Shown in pieces: positions 46,827 to 54,334 of a DNA stretch of 64,000 bases. The notes beneath the pieces were generated by a model. The model saw only the letters and a program-made list of their open reading frames with translations, was not told the origin of the DNA and made no database searches. The stretch comes from Pantoea sp. Ap-967 (GTDB taxonomy: Bacteria; Pseudomonadota; Gammaproteobacteria; Pseudomonadales; Pseudomonadaceae). Where the stretch lies: positions 1 through 64,000 of the forward strand of contig NZ_VWXK01000025.1 in NCBI RefSeq assembly GCF_011752565.1. The letters are read 5' to 3'. Positions within the stretch are counted from its first letter, which is position 1, and every line of letters starts with the position of its first letter. Made by a program: the position numbers and the translations under genes.

Positions 46827-47792
46827 ATGACCGTTGCCGAACAGCTCAGTGCCTTGGGCGCCATCCTGGCTCAAAGCAGCATCCATAGCCTGTTCCAGCC
46901 GATCATTTGCCTCAGCGAGCAGCGCATCCACGGCCATGAAGCGCTGAGCCGCGGGCCGTCCAACAGCCCGCTGCATTCGCCCCTGAACCTGTTCGCCATC
47001 GCCCGCCAGGCTGGCCGCCTGACCGACCTGGAAGCCGCTTGCCGGGAAAGCGCATGCCGGCGTTTCAGCGAGCAGCAGTTGGGCGGCAAGCTGTTCCTGA
47101 ACATTTCACCGGAATCGTTGCTGGAGCCGAACTACCCTTCCGGGCGCACCCTCAAGCTGCTCGAACAGGTCGGGCTTGAGCCCAGCCGCGTGGTGATCGA
47201 GCTGACCGAGCAAACGCCGACCGACGATTTCCAGTTGCTGTCCAATGCCTTGCACCACTACCGCGACATGGGCTTTTCCATCGCCCTGGACGACCTCGGC
47301 GCGGGCTATTCGAGCCTGCGCCTGTGGTCGGAGCTGCGCCCGGAGTACGTGAAGATCGACCGGCATTTCATCGACGGCATCCACTGCGACCCGCTCAAGC
47401 GCGAGTTCGTGGGTTCGATTCTGCAGATTGCCCGGGCGTCGAGGGCCCAGGTGATTGCCGAAGGCATCGAGCTTGCCGAAGAGCTGGCGGTGTTGACCGA
47501 GATGGGGGTGGACCTGGTGCAGGGGTACTTGCTGGGGCGGCCACAGGAATTGGGGGTGCGGGAGGTGGTGGCGCCGGTGATGCCGGTGGCTTCTGGCGGG
47601 CAGCCCACCGTGGGCTTGAATGCCACCCTTGGCCAAGTCATCGAGTTGTTCGGGCGCCATCAGCACCTGGAGTCCCTGGAAGTGCTGGGCGTGGATGGCA
47701 GGCCTTGTGGCCTGGTTCATCGAAGTGCATTGCCGGTCATGGCCTCTTCGCGGGGCAGGCCCGCGCCTACAGAGGCATGGCAAGCCCGGTAG
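46827..47792 (+). CDS. EAL-domain c-di-GMP phosphodiesterase, apparently C-terminally truncated in REP DNA
   Basis: A 321-residue soluble protein. The EAL domain (about 18-250) keeps all catalytic motifs: HEALSRG, NISPESL, ELTEQ, LDDLGAGYSS, KIDRHF, AEGIE and QGYLLGRP. After it comes the start of a CBS-like region (GQVIELFGRHQHLESLEVLG) that stops at GLVHRSAL. The final residues VMASSRGRPAPTEAWQAR are encoded by REP sequence, and the TAG stop is the first bases of a type-B REP. Relatives next to prc in other pseudomonads are, as I recall, about 600 residues with CBS and GGDEF domains. The Pho box upstream predicts phosphate-starvation induction. Confidence 0.85.
   Translation: MTVAEQLSALGAILAQSSIHSLFQPIICLSEQRIHGHEALSRGPSNSPLHSPLNLFAIARQAGRLTDLEAACRESACRRFSEQQLGGKLFLNISPESLLEPNYPSGRTLKLLEQVGLEPSRVVIELTEQTPTDDFQLLSNALHHYRDMGFSIALDDLGAGYSSLRLWSELRPEYVKIDRHFIDGIHCDPLKREFVGSILQIARASRAQVIAEGIELAEELAVLTEMGVDLVQGYLLGRPQELGVREVVAPVMPVASGGQPTVGLNATLGQVIELFGRHQHLESLEVLGVDGRPCGLVHRSALPVMASSRGRPAPTEAWQAR
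47741..47774. repeat. Single REP (type A) inside the EAL coding end
   Basis: GGCCTCTTCGCGGGGCAGGC-CCGCGCCTAC, a slightly degenerate copy read in frame as the C-terminal residues of the EAL protein. Confidence 0.8.
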
Positions 47793-47905
47793 GAGCGAGC
47801 GTAGCTCGCGATGGGGCGCTCAGCGCCCCCAGGGTTTCAGCTTCGCGGCTCATAACGCCAGGGCTGCTTTGCAGCCCATCGCGAGCTGCGCTCGCTCCTA
47901 CCGGG
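47787..47905. repeat. REP pair (type B)
   Basis: An inverted pair CGGTAGGAGCGAGCGTAGCT ... GCTCGCTCCTACCG with internal GGGGCGCTCAGCGCCCC and GGGCTGCTTTGCAGCCC stems. It supplies the stop codon of the EAL gene. Confidence 0.85.
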
Positions 47906-47913
47906 GCGGCCGC

Positions 47914-48282
47914 TCAGGCAGGCTCGGGGTAGCTGTACTCGAACACCCTGACCACCTCGGAAGCATGCCAGGACGCCGCCTCCATGCCATCCACAGGCCC
48001 GGTAAAGCGCCCCAGGCGCTCCACACACTCGAAAAAGCCAGTCCGTGGCAAGCGGCTTGCCCCCTGGCTGATCACCAGCGAGCTGCGCAGCGGCTGCTCG
48101 GCGCGGGCGTCCAGAACAGCCAGGTATTCCAGCGCGGCAGTCAGCGTCTGCATGGCCGGGCTGGGCAGTTGCAAGCGCTCGATCAGCGCACGGTAGGTGA
48201 GCAGGTGGCGTTGTCGTCGGGCCAGGTCAAGCTCGTCCAGCAGGTTTTGCCAATGCTGACGGCTGATCCTGACCTGGCTCAT
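47914..48282 (-). CDS. Hypothetical protein paired with an HTH regulator
   Basis: A 122-residue soluble protein, helix-rich in the first half (SRQHWQNLLDELDLARRQRHLLTY), with no domain I recognise. Its ATG overlaps the stop of the upstream HTH gene by 4 bp, so it is translated with it. The small regulator-first pair with an operator-like palindrome resembles toxin-antitoxin organisation, but nothing in this protein identifies a toxin. Confidence 0.6.
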   Translation of the reverse strand: MSQVRISRQHWQNLLDELDLARRQRHLLTYRALIERLQLPSPAMQTLTAALEYLAVLDARAEQPLRSSLVISQGASRLPRTGFFECVERLGRFTGPVDGMEAASWHASEVVRVFEYSYPEPA

Positions 48283-48617
48283 GACGGCTCGCTCCAGCCG
48301 GCCACCCCCAAGTGCCAGGCCAGGGCTCGGCGAATTGCCGCATCCGGCTGGCGCTCGCCCGACTCGATCATGGCCAGGTAGGCCGGGCTGACCCCCACAT
48401 TGCGCGCCAGCTGCTCTGGCGCGATGCCTTTGGCCTGGCGCAGCTGCGCCACTTCACTGAATGCCGGCAGGCTGGCAGGCGCTGGGCCCTGCTCCTCTGC
48501 CCCGGCAGCCACCTCGGCAGGTGCCTGCCCAGCTGCCTTGAGCAGCGCCTGGTATTGCTCCCAGGGCACGACGGCGTACTCGGGCTGACCGTCCCGGCTA
48601 ATAACCTGAATACCCAT
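48279..48617 (-). CDS. Xre-type HTH protein with N-terminal Phd-like segment
   Basis: A 112-residue protein. The first 30 residues (MGIQVISRDGQPEYAVVPWE, YQALLKA) resemble the N-terminal strand-helix of Phd/YefM antitoxins. After an Ala/Pro/Glu-rich linker comes a Cro/C1-type HTH (about 55-105, LARNVGVSPAYLAMIESGER). A palindrome lies 18-36 bp upstream of its start, consistent with autoregulation. Confidence 0.75.
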   Translation of the reverse strand: MGIQVISRDGQPEYAVVPWEQYQALLKAAGQAPAEVAAGAEEQGPAPASLPAFSEVAQLRQAKGIAPEQLARNVGVSPAYLAMIESGERQPDAAIRRALAWHLGVAGWSEPS

Positions 48618-48634
48618 TACAACCCCCTTACGTA

Positions 48635-48653
48635 GGATTACGGCATGTAATCC
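48635..48653. promoter_or_regulatory. Operator-like palindrome upstream of the HTH gene
   Basis: GGATTAC-GGCAT-GTAATCC has 7-bp perfect arms flanked by partial TACG/CGTA extensions, 18 bp before the HTH gene start. Confidence 0.55.
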
Positions 48654-48718
48654 GTAGGCATAACCCTTATGCCAATTATATTACCAAGCGCGGGAGTGTG
48701 TGGGCGACTGGCTCTTTT

Positions 48719-49159
48719 TCAGTGCGGGTTGCGCTCCAGGCGCAGGGCTTCAGGGGAATCGGGCAGGCGTTCGACCACGCGCAGGCGCTCTGGCGCCTGG
48801 CTGTCGCGCCAGGCCTTGAAACGCGCCAGCTCATCGGCCACGGTCTTGAGCACCCAGCCAAGCACGGCGATGTCGTCAAGAAAGCCCACGCCGACGATCC
48901 AGTCGGGTATGGCATCCAGGGGGCTGACGAAATACAGCAGGCCGGCAACGATGGTCACCAGTGCCTTGGGGCTGATGGCGCGGTACTCGCCACGCCACCA
49001 GGCCAGGCACAGCGACTGCAGCAACTTGACGTCTTCACGCAATTGGCCGAGCCGCGGGCCTTTGCGGGCCACGGCGAACAACAGCGCCGGCAACCGGCCA
49101 CGGCTGAGCAGGCGCTCGGCCAGGGGCAGGAAGCGGGCGAAATTCCAGGGTGCGCTCAT
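48719..49159 (-). CDS. YkvA-family DUF1232 membrane protein
   Basis: A 146-residue protein with the DUF1232 core (LLYFVSPLDAIPDW ... GFLDDIAVLGWVLK, about 65-105) containing two membrane-embedded helices. Function unknown. CTGGAGG precedes the ATG, and 20 bp further upstream lies an inverted pair of consensus DnaA boxes. Confidence 0.85.
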   Translation of the reverse strand: MSAPWNFARFLPLAERLLSRGRLPALLFAVARKGPRLGQLREDVKLLQSLCLAWWRGEYRAISPKALVTIVAGLLYFVSPLDAIPDWIVGVGFLDDIAVLGWVLKTVADELARFKAWRDSQAPERLRVVERLPDSPEALRLERNPH

Positions 49160-49178
49160 GGGGCCTCCAGCAGGCTCA

Positions 49179-49205
49179 GGTTATCCACATTTATTGTGGA
49201 TAACC
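49179..49205. promoter_or_regulatory. Inverted pair of consensus DnaA boxes
   Basis: GGTTATCCACA-TTTAT-TGTGGATAACC: two perfect TTATCCACA boxes (49181-49189 and, reversed, 49195-49203) in an 11-bp-arm inverted repeat. An 8-of-9 box TTTTACACA is at 49274-49282. The remaining 49206-49394 shows no gene. Confidence 0.65.
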
Positions 49206-49394
49206 TTGTGAACAGGGCGACGTTTCTGACGGCAGGTGCCCACTCGGCAAGGGCCCCGGTCAGATCGGGCGTTTTTTACACAGTCGTTTCAACTGCGCAA
49301 ACGATTTGCGTCAGCAGCGTGGCGTTGCTTCACAGTGCCCTAGGTGGGACAAGCTGTGCAACAGCAGGTTCGGTGAAGGATGGTTCATAAACGA

Positions 49395-49420
49395 CAACGC
49401 CCCGTCGAAACGGGGCGTTG
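49395..49420 (-). terminator. Terminator-like hairpin after the FKBP gene
   Basis: The stem CAACGCCCC/GGGGCGTTG lies about 55 bp beyond the FKBP stop. The U tract is poor (TCGTTT), so termination may be partial. Confidence 0.55.
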
Positions 49421-49475
49421 GGGGCAACTGCACGCATCAGCTAGAAGCGCGCGCAGCGGCGTTAGGCTCAAGCAC

Positions 49476-50231
49476 TTACTTGGCCGGTGCCTCAGCCGGT
49501 GCATCGGCCTCTGGCGCCTCGCCACCCTGCAGCTGGGCCGGGTCCTTGATGGCGATCAGTTCCAAGTCGAACACCAGTACCGAGTTGGCCGGAATCAGCG
49601 GGCTCGGGCTCTGGGCGCCGTAGGCCAGTTCAGCCGGGATGAACAGCTTGTACTTCTCGCCGACGTGCATCAGTTGCAGGCCTTCGACCCAACCTGGGAT
49701 CACACCGCTGACTGGCAGGTCGATCGGGCTGCCGCGCTCGACCGAGCTGTCGAACACCTTGCCATCGATCAGCTTGCCTTCGTAGTGGACGGTTACCACG
49801 TCGGTAGGCTTGGGCTGCGGGCCGTCGGCCTTCTTGACCACTTCATACTGCAGGCCCGAGGCGGTGGTGACCACGCCTGGCTTCTTGGCGTTCTCTTCAA
49901 GGAATTTCTTGCCGGCGCTGGCAGCTTCTTCGCTGGCCTTGGCCAGGCGCTCTTCGGCGCGCTTCTGCAGCGCGGTGAAGGCTTCTACCAGCTCTTCGTC
50001 CTTGAGGCGTTGCTCCTTCTTGCCAACGGCGTCTTCGATGCCGAGGGCGACCGCTTTCGAATCAAGGTCTTCCATGCCTTCCTGAGCCAGGCTCTTGCCC
50101 ATGTTCAGGCCGATACCGTAGGAGGCTTTCTGTGCCGGAGTCTTCAGCTCGGGGCTGCTGGTCTGTTGATCACAGCCAGCCAGTACCAGGCCTACCAGGG
50201 CAACCGCAGCCGCCAAACGATGCTGTTTCAT
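49476..50231 (-). CDS. FKBP-type peptidyl-prolyl isomerase lipoprotein (Mip/FkpA-like)
   Basis: A 251-residue protein with a lipoprotein signal (VGLVLAGC, Cys at about 20), an N-terminal dimerisation domain with a long helix (about 35-140) and a C-terminal FKBP domain (about 145-235, VTVHYEGKLIDGKVFDSS, GVIPGWVEGL, IPANSVLVFDLEL). An Ala/Glu/Pro-rich tail ends it. Periplasmic folding catalyst. The ATG at 50231 has AAGGAAA upstream; the longer frame to 50255 lacks support. Confidence 0.92.
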   Translation of the reverse strand: MKQHRLAAAVALVGLVLAGCDQQTSSPELKTPAQKASYGIGLNMGKSLAQEGMEDLDSKAVALGIEDAVGKKEQRLKDEELVEAFTALQKRAEERLAKASEEAASAGKKFLEENAKKPGVVTTASGLQYEVVKKADGPQPKPTDVVTVHYEGKLIDGKVFDSSVERGSPIDLPVSGVIPGWVEGLQLMHVGEKYKLFIPAELAYGAQSPSPLIPANSVLVFDLELIAIKDPAQLQGGEAPEADAPAEAPAK

Positions 50232-50470
50232 GCTATTTCCTTGTTCATGCGCCATAAGGGCAATCAGGGTAAAGCCGCGAGCTTAGCAGGCGGCCATGAC
50301 CAATGGCTACCGGCATAGGAGCGGGTTTTCGTAAGGAAGTTCAGTAGGTAAACGCTTCTTCATGCAAGGTTTACAGCCATTGGCCAGTATTGACCCTTTG
50401 TGCCGGGTTTGCCTGGAAATTGTGAGGTTTTATTGCTGGGGGTTCTGAAGGCTTGCGCAGGCCTGGTTCA

Positions 50471-50502
50471 TCGTATCGCGAGTTCTGCTCGCGCCTACCG
50501 GA
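50471..50502. repeat. Degenerate type-B REP
   Basis: ATCGCGAGTTCTGCTCGCGC-CTACC is a decayed single copy in the 288-bp gap between the FKBP start and the LysR stop; nothing else is recognisable in that gap. Confidence 0.55.
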
Positions 50503-50519
50503 TTGGTATGCGCCTTCGG

Positions 50520-51452
50520 CTACGGGTAGCGCCCTTCCCGGTATTGCTCGGCCACTTCGCGCAGCACCTCGCACACCCACTGCCCTGGCAGGCTCAGCGG
50601 CAAGGCGGCGTTGCGGCTGATGCCCACCGAGCCGCCCGGCTCACGCACGCCAAGGTCCAGCTCGGCCAGCTCGCCGCGGCGCAAATCCAGCAGCACCGCA
50701 TCGCGCGGCGCCACCCACAGCGCATCGCTGCCCAGCAGGTAGCGCCGGCTCAGCGCCAGTGACAAGGTTTCCAGCCGCTGCGCGGGCATCTGGATGCCAC
50801 ACTGCACGAACAGGCTGTCGGCGTGCTGGCGGATGGTGGTGCCCGGCGGCGGCAACACCAACGGATAGCGCCCGACCCGCTGGCGCTCCACCGGCGCGCT
50901 CGCCAGCAACGGGTGGCCAGGGCGCACCACCAGGGCCATCGATTCACTGTATAGGTGCTCGAACGACAGGCCCTGGATCTGCGGGCTGTCGGTCATGCGC
51001 CCGACCACCAGCTCCAGCTCGCCCAGGCGCAACTGGCCAAGCAACTGCGCACTGACCCCGGTCACCACGCTGATCACCAGCGCTTCGTGACGCTGGTGCA
51101 GGCGGCACAGCACCTCGGGCATCAACAACCCTTCGACCGTCGACAGCACGCCGATACGCACCTGCGACGGCGCCCGCGCCTCACCCCGCAGGCTGCTCAC
51201 GCCATCGCGCAGGGCCTGCACGCTGGGCCCGGCGTAGCGCATGAAGCGGGTGCCGGCCGGGGTCAGCTCGACACCCTGGCGGCTGCGCTCGAACAGGCGC
51301 GCCTCCAGCAGGTCTTCGAGTTCCTTGAGGGTCTTGGAAATGGCCGGCTGGCTGATCGCCAGGATGTCGGCCGCCCTGGCCAGGCTGCCCTGCCGGGCAA
51401 TCTCCAGGAAGCACAGCAGGTGGCGGTACTTGATGCGGGTGTCGAGGTTCAT
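50520..51452 (-). CDS. LysR-family regulator (PcaQ/CbsR-like)
   Basis: A 310-residue LysR regulator with an N-terminal HTH (about 6-65, YRHLLCFLEIARQGSLARAA, SQPAISKTLKELE) and a C-terminal effector domain. The N-terminus MNLDTRIKYRHLLCF resembles aromatic-catabolism regulators such as PcaQ. The chosen ATG is 10 bp after the AraC stop, so it is the second gene of a two-regulator operon divergent from the MFS-FAH-SDR-dehydrogenase genes. Confidence 0.88.
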   Translation of the reverse strand: MNLDTRIKYRHLLCFLEIARQGSLARAADILAISQPAISKTLKELEDLLEARLFERSRQGVELTPAGTRFMRYAGPSVQALRDGVSSLRGEARAPSQVRIGVLSTVEGLLMPEVLCRLHQRHEALVISVVTGVSAQLLGQLRLGELELVVGRMTDSPQIQGLSFEHLYSESMALVVRPGHPLLASAPVERQRVGRYPLVLPPPGTTIRQHADSLFVQCGIQMPAQRLETLSLALSRRYLLGSDALWVAPRDAVLLDLRRGELAELDLGVREPGGSVGISRNAALPLSLPGQWVCEVLREVAEQYREGRYP

Positions 51453-51462
51453 GCCGGCAAGC

Positions 51463-52392
51463 TTACCGCATCGCCACCTGCGGCGTATCCGGGTCGCGCT
51501 GCTGGCGGCGGAACTGCCCCGGCGGCAGGCCATGGATCTGCCGGAAGCGCCGGGAGAAATAGGCTTCATCGGCAAAGCCGCAGAGCCGTGCCACCTCCCC
51601 TACCGGGCGGCTGCCATTGAGCAGGTAGTTGCGCGCGGCATGCATGCGCCGCTCCAGCACCAGCTCGCTGAAGGTCTTGCCGATTTCCTTGCGCAGCCAG
51701 TGGGTCAGGTAGGTGGGCGACAGGTAGGTGGCCGCGGCGACCTTGTGCAGGTTGAGGTCGGGGTCGTCGATGTGCCGGCGCAGGTACTCGCTCATGCGGT
51801 TCAACGCGGCGCGCCGGCTGAGCTGCGCGGCGTTGTTCTCGGCGAGCTCGCGCAGGGGCTCGGCGTAGAGGCCACAGACCTGGCCGATCAGTTGCAGCAA
51901 CAGCCCCTTGAGCACCTCGCGGGTGCCGAAGCGGCGGTTGGCGTCGAGGGCGCGCATGCGATCGAGCAGTTGCTGCACGCCGGCGAACTCGGCGTCGTCG
52001 AGGCAGAAGTCCAGGTGTTCCTGAAAGCGAAACGGCGACAGTTCCGGCGCCTGCAGAATCGACACTTCCTCCAGGTCCATCGGGTCGCAGGCCAGGTGCG
52101 GCAGCAGGAAAGTCTGGGAGAAGTTGATCACCACGAAATCGCTGTCGGCCGGGTGCGGGATCACGTGCACCCGGTGCGGCAGGATGAAGGCCAGGGTGTT
52201 GCGCCGAAAGGGGCGCTGCACGTTGCCGATGTGCTGCACCGTGTCGCCACCGAGGTTGACCTGGATCTGGAAGTATTCGTGACGGTGCGGCGCGGTCTCG
52301 GCCGGGCGGCCGCGCTGGTCGCGGATGTAGAAATCCATCAGCTCGCTGCGCTGCTGCATGACGTAGGTCGGGACCTCGCGCTTGGGGGGCAT
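51463..52392 (-). CDS. AraC-family regulator
   Basis: A 309-residue activator with an N-terminal cupin sensing domain (about 15-120, HRHEYFQIQVNLGG, ILPHRVHVIPHP) and a C-terminal double HTH (about 205-300, YLSPTYLTHWLRKEIGKTF, GFADEAYFSRRFRQIHG). The start at 52392 has CAGGAG upstream; the frame extends through REP DNA to 52530, giving a spurious leader. Upstream of and co-transcribed with the LysR gene; probable activator of the divergent catabolic operon. Confidence 0.9.
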   Translation of the reverse strand: MPPKREVPTYVMQQRSELMDFYIRDQRGRPAETAPHRHEYFQIQVNLGGDTVQHIGNVQRPFRRNTLAFILPHRVHVIPHPADSDFVVINFSQTFLLPHLACDPMDLEEVSILQAPELSPFRFQEHLDFCLDDAEFAGVQQLLDRMRALDANRRFGTREVLKGLLLQLIGQVCGLYAEPLRELAENNAAQLSRRAALNRMSEYLRRHIDDPDLNLHKVAAATYLSPTYLTHWLRKEIGKTFSELVLERRMHAARNYLLNGSRPVGEVARLCGFADEAYFSRRFRQIHGLPPGQFRRQQRDPDTPQVAMR

Positions 52393-52426
52393 CAGGTGGC
52401 TCCTGTGAGAGGGGTGCTGGGTGTTC

Positions 52427-52524
52427 CGGCCCTTTCGCGGGGCAAGCCCGCTCCTACAGGGGCAGCGCATTGGCCGATTTTGTTGTGTAGGAGCGGGCTT
52501 GCCCCGCGAAAGGGCCGGCACAGG
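52427..52524. repeat. REP pair (type A)
   Basis: An inverted pair of CCTTTCGCGGGGCAAGCCCG and its complement, placed just upstream of the araC-type start within the 406-bp divergent region. Confidence 0.85.
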
Positions 52525-52798
52525 TAACACAAGTCATACGATGTCTAAACTCATCAAATTAAACCCCTCTGCAAAAAAACACGCAACCCCACCGCCCCGC
52601 AGCAGCCTTAAATCAAGACTTCCAGCAAAAAAACCGCGCAAAACCCCGCCCCCGAATTTTCTTGGACAGCACAGCCCTCCCCCGCCCGTCGTGCAAAAAA
52701 CGGTCTAAAACCCCCGTTGCGTTCACGCCGTTGTACGACCACCTTAGAAAAAGGCCTGCAGCCCAACCTCTACCAACAACAACAAACGAGGTCGACTC
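52525..52798. promoter_or_regulatory. Divergent promoter region of the catabolic operon
   Basis: This A-rich DNA contains several A-tracts and a near-palindrome GTTGTACGAC at 52730-52739. It should hold the promoter and regulator sites for the MFS operon. I cannot fix a -35/-10. A 55-codon Lys/Pro-rich frame from 52541 has no family features and is not called. Confidence 0.4.
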
Positions 52799-54139
52799 AT
52801 GTCGAGCACCCCTACCCCCCGCGCCGCGTCGTCGTACGCGCTGGACGCGGCCCCTGCCCAGCGCCTGCCCACCCGCCGCCGCTGGTTCATGCTGTCGCTG
52901 CTGCTGGTGGCGACCATCATCAACTACGTCGACCGGGTGAACATCTCCATCGCCGCGCCGTTCATGGCCAAGGACCTGGGCCTGGACAAGGTCGAGATGG
53001 GCTTGATCTTCTCTGCCTTCGCCTGGACCTACGCCCTGGCACTGGTGCCCGCCGGCTTCATTGCCGACCGCTTCGGCTCGCGCCTGACCTATGGCGTGTC
53101 GCTGATCAGCTGGTCGGCGGTCACCGTCGCCCAGGGCCTGGCCAGCGGCTTCGCCTCGCTGTTCGGCCTGCGCCTGGCGGTGGGCGCCATGGAAGCCCCG
53201 GCGTTCCCGGCCAACAGCCGTGCAGTGACGGTGTGGTTCCCGGCCCGCGAGCGCGGCATGGCCAGCAGCATCTACGTGTGTGGCCAGTACCTGGGCACCG
53301 CCTTGTTCACCGGCGCGCTGCTGTGGCTGGCAACCACCTACGACTGGCGCCATGTGTTCTACAGCACCGGCCTGGTCGGCATTCTGTTCGGCGTGGTGTG
53401 GCTGTTCCTGTACCGCGACCCGCTGAGCTGCAAGAAGGTCAGCAAGGAGGAACTGGCCTACATCGAAAACGGCGGCGGGCTGGTGAAAAGCAGCCAGGAA
53501 CGTACCCGCTTCGACTGGCGCCAAGTCGCCGAGTTGTTCCGCTACCGCCAGGTCTGGGCCATCTGCCTGGGCAAGTTCGCCAGCACCTCGGCGCTGTATT
53601 TCTTCCTGACCTGGTTCCCCACCTACCTGATCGAAGAACGCCAGCTGACGCTGATCAAGGTCGGCATCTTCGCGGTGATGCCGTTCATTGGCGCCACGGT
53701 GGGCATTCTGTTGGCCGGCATCGTTTCCGACCTGCTGATCCGCAAGGGCTACTCGCTGTCGTTCGCACGCAAGCTGCCGCTGGTGGTGGGCTCGATGCTC
53801 GGCATGTCGATCGTGCTGGTGAACTTCACCGACTCCAATGTGCTGTGCATCGCCATCCTGACCCTGGCGTTCTTTGCCCAGGGCATTGCCTCGGCGTCGT
53901 GGGCAGCGGTGTCGGAAGTGGCGCCCAAGGAGCTGATCGGCCTCACCGGCGGCATCACCAGCCTGGCGGCCAACATTGGCGGCATCGTCACGCCGATCGT
54001 GATTGGCGCAATCGTGCATGCCAGCGGGTCGTTCGCGATGGCGTTCTGGTTTATCGGTGGGGTGGCGCTGATGGGCACCCTGTCGTACTCGCTGCTGCTT
54101 GGGAAGTTGTATCGCATCGAGTTGAAAGGTAGCGCCTGA
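52799..54139 (+). CDS. MFS transporter, anion:cation (sugar-acid) symporter type
   Basis: A 446-residue major facilitator protein with 12 transmembrane helices. Motif A is present (ADRFGSRLTYG), together with the ACS-family signatures VDRVNISIAAP and MEAPAFPANSR seen in glucarate, galactonate and phthalate permeases. It probably imports an organic acid catabolised by the three enzymes encoded downstream. Confidence 0.88.
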   Translation: MSSTPTPRAASSYALDAAPAQRLPTRRRWFMLSLLLVATIINYVDRVNISIAAPFMAKDLGLDKVEMGLIFSAFAWTYALALVPAGFIADRFGSRLTYGVSLISWSAVTVAQGLASGFASLFGLRLAVGAMEAPAFPANSRAVTVWFPARERGMASSIYVCGQYLGTALFTGALLWLATTYDWRHVFYSTGLVGILFGVVWLFLYRDPLSCKKVSKEELAYIENGGGLVKSSQERTRFDWRQVAELFRYRQVWAICLGKFASTSALYFFLTWFPTYLIEERQLTLIKVGIFAVMPFIGATVGILLAGIVSDLLIRKGYSLSFARKLPLVVGSMLGMSIVLVNFTDSNVLCIAILTLAFFAQGIASASWAAVSEVAPKELIGLTGGITSLAANIGGIVTPIVIGAIVHASGSFAMAFWFIGGVALMGTLSYSLLLGKLYRIELKGSA

Positions 54140-54144
54140 TTTGA

Positions 54145-54240
54145 GGGCCTCTTCGCGGGGCAAGCCCGCTCCTACAAAGGTTTCGTGCGGTGCTGAAATC
54201 GGTGTAGGAGCGGGCTTGCCCCGCGAAGAGGCCGGCACAG
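54145..54240. repeat. Intra-operonic REP pair (type A)
   Basis: An inverted pair of CCTCTTCGCGGGGCAAGCCC and complement between the MFS gene and the FAH gene, another transporter/enzyme boundary marked by REP hairpins. Confidence 0.85.
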
Positions 54241-54334
54241 ATTACCGGGATAGTCCAACCCAACCCCGCTTTCGTCCAACTTTCAACGCCAGCCGCTGGC
54301 TACGCTGGCCACTCCAGCACGGAGGATTCACCCC

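Noticed and set aside
49179-49205. Replication origin suggested by the DnaA boxes
   Set aside because: No dnaA, dnaN, gidA or parAB genes nearby, only two perfect boxes, and no AT-rich unwinding region; more likely a regulatory or titration site.
52541-52708. A 55-codon Lys/Pro-rich frame in the MFS promoter region
   Set aside because: No ribosome binding site, no family resemblance, composition typical of chance translation of A- and C-rich promoter DNA.
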